Translations under genes and position numbers: made by a program
Source: Aristophania vespae
Lineage (GTDB): Bacteria; Pseudomonadota; Alphaproteobacteria; Acetobacterales; Acetobacteraceae
Reading direction: 5' to 3'
DNA length: 64,000 nt
Assembly (NCBI RefSeq): GCF_009906835.1
Contig: NZ_CP047652.1
Location: forward strand, 30,001-94,000
The notes under the pieces: generated by a model
Databases searched by the model: none
Seen by the model: the letters and a program-made list of their open reading frames with translations, nothing else
What the model was told of the DNA's origin: nothing
In this document: in pieces, positions 59,029 through 64,000 of the stretch
Layout: every line of letters starts with the position of its first letter
How positions within the stretch are numbered: position 1 is the stretch's first letter

Positions 59029-60318
59029 ATGTCCAACGTAACTGTAATTGGCACCCAGTGGGGCGATGAGGGAAAGGGCAAGATCGTCGATTGGCTCGCG
59101 AGTCGTGCTGATATCGTCGTCCGTTTCCAGGGTGGGCATAATGCGGGTCATACCTTAGTTGTTGGTGGGCAGGTTTATAAATTATCTCTTTTGCCTTCTG
59201 GCCTTGTCAGTGGAAAAATTGGTGTCATCGGTAACGGAGTTGTTGTTGATCCTCAGGCATTAATGGGTGAAATTGAGCGTGTTACCGCTCAGGGTCTTGT
59301 TGTCACGCCTGAAACATTGTGGATTGCAGAAACTGTTCCCCTTATCCTTCCTCTTCATGGAGCGCTAGATCGTGCTCGTGAAGCTGCCCGTGGCGATCAT
59401 AAAATCGGCACGACAGGGCGCGGAATTGGTCCTGCTTACGAAGATAAAGTAGCGCGTCGTGCCATACGTCTTTGCGACCTGGCCGAACCAGAAACATTAG
59501 AGTGGAAGATAGACGAACTTCTCCTTCATCATAATACGCTTTTGGCTGGTTTAGGGGCTGAAACATTTACAAAAGAGCAAGTGCTTTCATATCTTGGTGA
59601 AATTGCTCCTAAAGTGCTTCCTTATGCCTGTCCTGTATGGGATCGTCTGGATGAAGCTGTGCGTGCTGGCAAGCGTATCCTTTTTGAAGGGGCACAAGCT
59701 GTCATGTTGGATGTTGATCACGGTACTTATCCTTTTGTGACAAGCTCTAATACAATTGCAGCGATTGCCGCTTCTGGTAGTGGTGTTGGGCCTAAATCTG
59801 TAGGTTTTGTTCTCGGAATTGCAAAAGCCTATACAACGCGTGTTGGTGAGGGGCCTTTCCCTTCAGAATTATTTGACGATGTTGGCCAGGGATTAGGGAA
59901 AAGAGGCCATGAATTTGGCACAGTAACTGGGCGTCCTCGTCGGTGTGGCTGGTTTGATGCAACACTCGTGCGGCATGCTGTGCGTGTGGGTGGTGTTGAT
60001 GGCATTGCCCTTACTAAACTTGACGTGCTGGATGGGATGAAAGAAGTCTCTATCTGTGTTGGTTATGAGCTTGATGGAAAGCATATTGATCGCTTCCCTT
60101 CGTCACCAGCAGCACAATCCCGCGTTAAACCTGTGCTTGAAACAATGGCAGGGTGGAACGAAACAACAGCAGGTGCGCGCTCATGGGCTGAATTGCCTGC
60201 TCAGGCTATTAAATATGTCCGTCGTATTGAAGAGCTTATTGGTGCGCCGGTAACGCTTCTTTCAACAAGCCCAGAACGTGACGATACTATTTTAATGAAA
60301 GACCCTTTTGAAGGGTAA
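59029..60318 (+). CDS. purA: Adenylosuccinate synthetase
   Basis: 429 residues. The GTP loop is [16 protein letters not shown] at the N-terminus, with [13 protein letters not shown], the [17 protein letters not shown] loop, [22 protein letters not shown] in part and the base-recognising TKLDVLDG. It converts IMP to adenylosuccinate. It ends the serC-hisZ-purA unit, and a strong terminator follows 28 bases after its stop. Confidence 0.97.
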   Translation: MSNVTVIGTQWGDEGKGKIVDWLASRADIVVRFQGGHNAGHTLVVGGQVYKLSLLPSGLVSGKIGVIGNGVVVDPQALMGEIERVTAQGLVVTPETLWIAETVPLILPLHGALDRAREAARGDHKIGTTGRGIGPAYEDKVARRAIRLCDLAEPETLEWKIDELLLHHNTLLAGLGAETFTKEQVLSYLGEIAPKVLPYACPVWDRLDEAVRAGKRILFEGAQAVMLDVDHGTYPFVTSSNTIAAIAASGSGVGPKSVGFVLGIAKAYTTRVGEGPFPSELFDDVGQGLGKRGHEFGTVTGRPRRCGWFDATLVRHAVRVGGVDGIALTKLDVLDGMKEVSICVGYELDGKHIDRFPSSPAAQSRVKPVLETMAGWNETTAGARSWAELPAQAIKYVRRIEELIGAPVTLLSTSPERDDTILMKDPFEG

Positions 60319-60345
60319 TAATAACTTTCATTTTTGGTAGCTTAA

Positions 60346-60385
60346 AATACCGCAGGGCAGCTTTTCGCTCTGCGGTATTTTTTTA
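60346..60385 (+). terminator. Intrinsic terminator of purA
   Basis: aataccgcagggc (60346-60358) and gctctgcggtatt (60367-60379) form a 13-bp stem with one G-U pair, followed by five T residues. Confidence 0.92.
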
Positions 60386-60863
60386 GTGTTTTTAAATCTA
60401 GTCAAAAGTAAATATCGAAGCCGAAAGTACAGGAGGTTTAGGCTTCTGTTTTCAGGCTAAAGACTGAAATATTCTTAGATATTAAAAGGCGTTGAAAGAG
60501 CCATATCGGTGCTCTTACCAAGACGTATTTTGTCTCAGTCTCAATCAATCTATGGGATTGATACCCACTTAACTGATTTCACTTTAGGCAACCGAAATAG
60601 GAACGCGGTGATGACGTCTTATTGGCCTAAAGGCAAAGCTTAATCATTCTCTTTTGGCAAAAAGAAAATTGCACCAAGGTGCTGAGTTTGACGTAGAGAT
60701 TTAAACAGGAATCTCTAGCTCAGGTGAAAAGAAAACTATTCAGCCATGATCGTTTAAAGAAACGGTCACGTTACTGCCCATATTTCTCCTAAAAAGCTGC
60801 ATTATTGGATGTAAGCAAGAGTTTTACCGAAATGCAGCTACAAAATAGGGCAAGGAATAATTT
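60386..60863. other. Hairpin-rich non-coding region between purA and ftsY
   Basis: No gene is visible in 480 bases, but near-perfect inverted repeats follow one another. They are agactga/tcagtct (60461, 60535) enclosing aagagc/gctctt (60496, 60511); atcaatc/gattgat (60544, 60556); ctttaggc/gcctaaag (60582, 60625) with further internal pairing; tagagatt/aatctcta (60694, 60710); tgatcgttt/aaacggtca (60747, 60760); agctgcatt/aatgcagct (60795, 60831). None has a long T run. A structured non-coding RNA is possible; no known family is recognised. Confidence 0.45.
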
Positions 60864-61799
60864 TTATCCTAACAAACCGCGAGAAAATTCATCTGCTGAG
60901 AAAGGACGAAGATCCTCAGCTTTTTCACCGACACCGACCAAATGAACAGGAAGCTTAAATTGTTCAGCAAGGGCAATGACAATCCCACCTCGAGCAGAGC
61001 CATCGAGTTTTGTTACAACAAGACCAGTAACATCAACTAATTCGCGGAAAACACGCACTTGCTCAATAGCATTTTGCCCCGTTGTGGCATCAAGTACAAG
61101 CAGCACGCTGTGAGGGGCACTATCATCGAATTTGCGCATAACACGGATGATTTTGGCTAATTCTTCCATCAGAGCAGACTTATTATGAAGTCGTCCTGCT
61201 GTATCAATGAGTAAGAGGTCAGCTTTTTCCTCTGTGGCCCGTTTTAATCCGTCATAGACCAAACCAGCTGCATCTGCACCTGTTTTACTGGCAATAACAG
61301 GTGCATTAACACGTTCGCCCCAAATTTGGAGCTGTTCTACAGCAGCGGCACGGAATGTATCTCCCGCAACCATCATGACAGATTTGCCTTCTTGGCGGTA
61401 ATAATGCGCCATTTTGCCAATGGTTGTCGTTTTGCCAGTTCCATTGACGCCAACAACTAACACAACGTGGGGTTTGCGGGCTGGGTCTGGTGTAAAAGGT
61501 ACAGCCACAGGCTCCAATACTTTAGCGATCTCACGAGCGAGCGTATCTTTAATTTCGTCGCTCGTAACATCCTGGCCAAAGCTCGTGTCGCGGAATTGTT
61601 CAATGATGCGTTCAGCAACTGCTGGGCCTAAATCAGCTGCAATGAGTTCATCTTCTAGTTCCTCAAGCGTTTCCTCATCAAGCATGCGCTTGACGAAAAT
61701 TGCGTTGAGACGTGCGTTAGAGCGAGAAAGCCCTGCTTTGAGTCGTGAAAAAAATCCTGCCATAGACATGGAGTGTGGCCAAGAAGGGTAATCCGTCAA
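60864..61799 (-). CDS. ftsY: Signal recognition particle receptor FtsY
   Basis: 311 residues, the short FtsY type lacking the long acidic A domain. The N domain covers about residues 15-95, and the G domain follows with GVNGTGKTTTIGKMA, DTFRAAAVEQL, LLIDTAGRLHNK, TKLDGSARGG and the closing GVGEKAEDLRPF. It docks SRP-ribosome complexes at the inner membrane. It starts six bases after mtaB, making dapF-mtaB-ftsY an operon. Confidence 0.97.
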   Translation of the reverse strand: MTDYPSWPHSMSMAGFFSRLKAGLSRSNARLNAIFVKRMLDEETLEELEDELIAADLGPAVAERIIEQFRDTSFGQDVTSDEIKDTLAREIAKVLEPVAVPFTPDPARKPHVVLVVGVNGTGKTTTIGKMAHYYRQEGKSVMMVAGDTFRAAAVEQLQIWGERVNAPVIASKTGADAAGLVYDGLKRATEEKADLLLIDTAGRLHNKSALMEELAKIIRVMRKFDDSAPHSVLLVLDATTGQNAIEQVRVFRELVDVTGLVVTKLDGSARGGIVIALAEQFKLPVHLVGVGEKAEDLRPFSADEFSRGLLG

Positions 61800-61805
61800 G
61801 CCTTA

Positions 61806-63023
61806 CTATGCAATTTCAGCATTAATTTTATAATCTTCCACTGCTAAAAGACGCAAACGATAGGTTTTTCCAGGTGTAAGAGCGGCTTTATCTGTAAGTG
61901 TGACGACGGCAAATTCTGGTGTATGGCCCATTATAGCTGTTTCAAGCAAAACGTCTTTTTCTTGACCTATAAAGCTTGTTAAAAATTTCGTCTTTATGTC
62001 ATTGCCTAATGCCCTTAGGCGTGCAGCGCGTTCTTGCCTTATGGAGCGTGGTAGGGGAGGCATTTTTGCCGCAGGTGTTCCGGGGCGTTCGCTATAGGGA
62101 AAGACATGCAAGAAAGGCAGAGCATTTTCTTCTATAAAACGAAATGTTTCTTCAAAAAGTTCGTCTGTTTCTGTTGGAAAGCCAGCGATTAAATCAGCAC
62201 CGAACCCCAAGTCGGGCCGCAATTTGCGGATTTCTTTTATGGCGTAACTCACTTCATTTGTGCGGTGGCGTCTCTTCATGCGTTTGAGAATAAGATCAGA
62301 CCCTGCCTGTAGGGATAAATGCAAATGAGGCATGAAGCGAGGTTCAGAGGCAATAAGTTCCCACAGGTCTTTGTCGCCTGTTTCTGGATGGAGCAAAACG
62401 GGATCCAAAGATGAAAGTCTAAGCCGCTTTAAAGCAGGAATGTGCTTTAAAAGCTCCTGGCATAATTTTCCTAAACCGTGCGTACCTTCTTTCCACGAAG
62501 CAATATCGACTCCTGTAAGAACAATTTCTTCGTGCCCTGCTTCTGTTAGAGTGCGTGCACGAGAAATAACATCAAATAAAGCTGTCGCTTTTGATTGTCC
62601 TCGCCCGTAAGGAATAACGCAAAATGTGCAGCGATGGTCACATCCTTGTTGAACCTGTAATAAAGCGCGCGTGTGCTTTGAAGGTGGAGGAGGAAGATTG
62701 GCTTTGCGGTCAACACCCCAACTTGCGGGAGATAATTTTTCATCATTTGTAACAACACGTTGAACACCCTCTAAAGCACCCCATTCCTTTGGAGCACGTT
62801 CAGAGGCACATCCTGTTACAATGATTTCTGCTTCTGGGTTCTCTCGATGGGCACGGCGAATCGCTTGCCGTGCCTGTCTTTCAGCTTCAGCGGTAACAGT
62901 GCAGGTATTAACAATGATTGTTTGTTTGTTATCCTGATCTTGCCCGTGTTGCGCATAATGCAACATGCCGTCACTTTCATGGGCATTGAGGCGGCAACCA
63001 AAGGTAATGACAGAAACTGTCAT
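61806..63023 (-). CDS. mtaB: tRNA (t6A37)-methylthiotransferase MtaB
   Basis: About 405 residues from ATG 63023; the longer frame to 63236 is antisense-like sequence inside dapF and is rejected. It is a radical-SAM methylthiotransferase. The N-terminal UPF0004 domain has ITFGCRLNAHES, VNTCTVT and VTGCAS cysteines. The radical-SAM cluster motif is CDHRCTFC. A TRAM-like C-terminus follows. It makes ms2t6A in ANN-decoding tRNAs; the t6A substrate is produced by TsaB and partners. The start overlaps the dapF stop (ATGA). Confidence 0.95.
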   Translation of the reverse strand: MTVSVITFGCRLNAHESDGMLHYAQHGQDQDNKQTIIVNTCTVTAEAERQARQAIRRAHRENPEAEIIVTGCASERAPKEWGALEGVQRVVTNDEKLSPASWGVDRKANLPPPPSKHTRALLQVQQGCDHRCTFCVIPYGRGQSKATALFDVISRARTLTEAGHEEIVLTGVDIASWKEGTHGLGKLCQELLKHIPALKRLRLSSLDPVLLHPETGDKDLWELIASEPRFMPHLHLSLQAGSDLILKRMKRRHRTNEVSYAIKEIRKLRPDLGFGADLIAGFPTETDELFEETFRFIEENALPFLHVFPYSERPGTPAAKMPPLPRSIRQERAARLRALGNDIKTKFLTSFIGQEKDVLLETAIMGHTPEFAVVTLTDKAALTPGKTYRLRLLAVEDYKINAEIA

Positions 63024-63838
63024 ACGGCCTGATCCATCAATATTTGACCTGTAAAGACTGTTTCGGCCGGGCCAATCATATGAACAGGCCCATTTTCTTC
63101 CCAGATAATTTGCAGATCCCCTTTTTCCATCGTTACAGTGCACTTTCTTTTTACGAGATTTCGGCGGGCGGCATTGACAACAGCAGCACAGGCGCCAGAA
63201 CCGCAAGCCAGTGTTAAACCCGCTCCACGCTCCCAAACACGTAAGCGCATATGGGTGGGTGATAATATTTCTGCAAAGCCAATATTGGCACGCTGTGGAA
63301 AAAGCGCGTGATGTTCTAATTCAGGACCTAACAGGGCTGCTTCTTTTATAGGACGAAATAATGTCAAATGAGGGTTGCCCATTGAACATGCTGCCCCATC
63401 ATAAAGGGGGAGATGTGCAGTATCTGCTTCATGCGAGAGGGGTATATCCTGCCATGCTAATTTAGGTACGCCCATGACAACACGATAAAGTTCACCTTCC
63501 TTAAAGGTGGGTAAGAGGCCATTCTGAGTTTCTATAACAGGATTATGACCTATAAATTTCGCTACGCACCGTGAAGCATTACCGCATGCTCCTGCTTCTG
63601 AGCCGTCAGGATTAAAAAACTGCACACGAACAGAAGCCCCCTCTAAGGTTGGATTAGAGAGTAAAACGAGCTGATCACACCCTATACCCAGATGTCGGTC
63701 ACAAATGTGACGAATCATTACCTCGGTAAGCGTAATCATGTTGCTACGGTTATCTAGAACAATGAAATCATTGCCCAGGCCATGCATTTTCGTAAAAGCT
63801 ATTTTTACAGAAGCAGATTGTGCAGAAATAAACGTCAT
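63020..63838 (-). CDS. dapF: Diaminopimelate epimerase
   Basis: 272 residues from ATG 63838; a TTG six codons upstream is also open. Both active-site cysteines are visible: GACGNASRC near residue 80 and LACGSGACAAVV near 220. The start FTKMHGLGNDFIVLDNR is canonical. It converts LL- to meso-diaminopimelate for peptidoglycan and lysine. It is the first gene of the dapF-mtaB-ftsY operon. Confidence 0.97.
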   Translation of the reverse strand: MTFISAQSASVKIAFTKMHGLGNDFIVLDNRSNMITLTEVMIRHICDRHLGIGCDQLVLLSNPTLEGASVRVQFFNPDGSEAGACGNASRCVAKFIGHNPVIETQNGLLPTFKEGELYRVVMGVPKLAWQDIPLSHEADTAHLPLYDGAACSMGNPHLTLFRPIKEAALLGPELEHHALFPQRANIGFAEILSPTHMRLRVWERGAGLTLACGSGACAAVVNAARRNLVKRKCTVTMEKGDLQIIWEENGPVHMIGPAETVFTGQILMDQAV

Positions 63839-63971
63839 AATCGTACATATAGACAATAAAAATCTTGATGTCTTGCGTTCTGTAATTACCTAATCAGGGA
63901 AAGTTAATTTTTTAACATTGTAAAACGCTAAGACGTTAAACATGAAAAGAGGTGGTGGGTGCAAGGACTCC

Positions 63972-64000
63972 ATGAAAAAGCTTTTGCCCAGGCAAATCAG
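63972..64000 (+). CDS. Possible start of a gene running off the window
   Basis: An ATG with aagga five bases upstream opens a frame (MKKLLPRQI...) to the window end. Only nine codons are present, so this is a guess. The rest of 63857-63971 is non-coding and must hold the dapF promoter. Confidence 0.2.

Noticed and set aside
60386-60863. 6S RNA, RNase P RNA or SRP RNA
   Set aside because: None of the conserved core sequences of these RNAs could be found on either strand.
63024-63236. 71-codon N-terminal extension of MtaB
   Set aside because: It lies wholly inside dapF, is rich in Cys, Arg and Trp unlike a domain, and the family start MTVSVITFGC has an ATGA overlap with dapF.

Overview
The window is a piece of an alphaproteobacterial chromosome, most likely from a fairly AT-rich member of the Acetobacteraceae (acetic acid bacteria). 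Supporting signs are the rrn order 23S-5S-tRNA-fMet, a circularly permuted two-piece tmRNA beside an alphaproteobacterial SspB, the blocks argD-argF-hslO and serC-hisZ-purA, DUF2849-cysI-DUF934, MucR and Fur, an OprB-type porin and a quinone-type D-lactate dehydrogenase. I do not assign a genus. Layout: 1-2472 is the 3' end of an rRNA operon (23S, 5S, initiator tRNA). 2456-11404 is a genomic island flanked by an imperfect 19-bp direct repeat of the tRNA-fMet 3' end; it holds decayed mobilisation-type genes and then a complete type IC restriction-modification cluster hsdM-hsdS-prrC-hsdR, in which prrC encodes a PrrC-type tRNA anticodon nuclease. 11521-17019 is a sulfur assimilation block (cysK divergent from a cysteine-free Rrf2 regulator, then cysG, DUF2849, sulfite reductase, DUF934). 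17190-22289 is a minus-strand run argD-argF-hslO plus two unknown proteins, preceded by a possible attenuated leader RNA. 22600-33013 carries recX, a CHAP lipoprotein, tatA, ribF, ileS, lspA, a DUF3035 lipoprotein, mutL and dld. 33000-38650 holds DUF1643, a SPOR-domain lytic transglycosylase, a glycosyltransferase, an AbrB-type membrane protein, sspB and ssrA. 38659-49422 holds thyX, fructose-bisphosphate aldolase, nfuA, a nitroreductase, tsaB, rimI, mucR, fur, olsB, lnt, an XRE regulator, a phosphatase and tRNA-Gly. 49423-64000 holds a long non-coding stretch, the OprB porin, ppa, tRNA-Met, ettA, argC, tRNA-Leu, serC-hisZ-purA, a hairpin-rich gap, and dapF-mtaB-ftsY. The most interesting system is the island. 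Its restriction genes match the EcoR124 family down to residue numbering (HsdR D151, E165, K167, K313). The nested PrrC keeps the R-E-H nuclease triad with the same spacing as E. coli PrrC but has substitutions in the tRNA-recognition motif. In E. coli, PrrC is held silent by the restriction complex and fires when a phage inhibits restriction. The hsdS spacer carries tandem 4-codon repeats of the kind whose copy number sets target spacing in EcoR124 relatives. A caution on sequence quality: at least nine genes or positions show single-base frame breaks, almost all in short G or C runs, including essential ileS. These are most simply explained by consensus errors, so truncated C-termini here should not be read as biology without checking. 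Each such gene is annotated over its full, frame-corrected extent.
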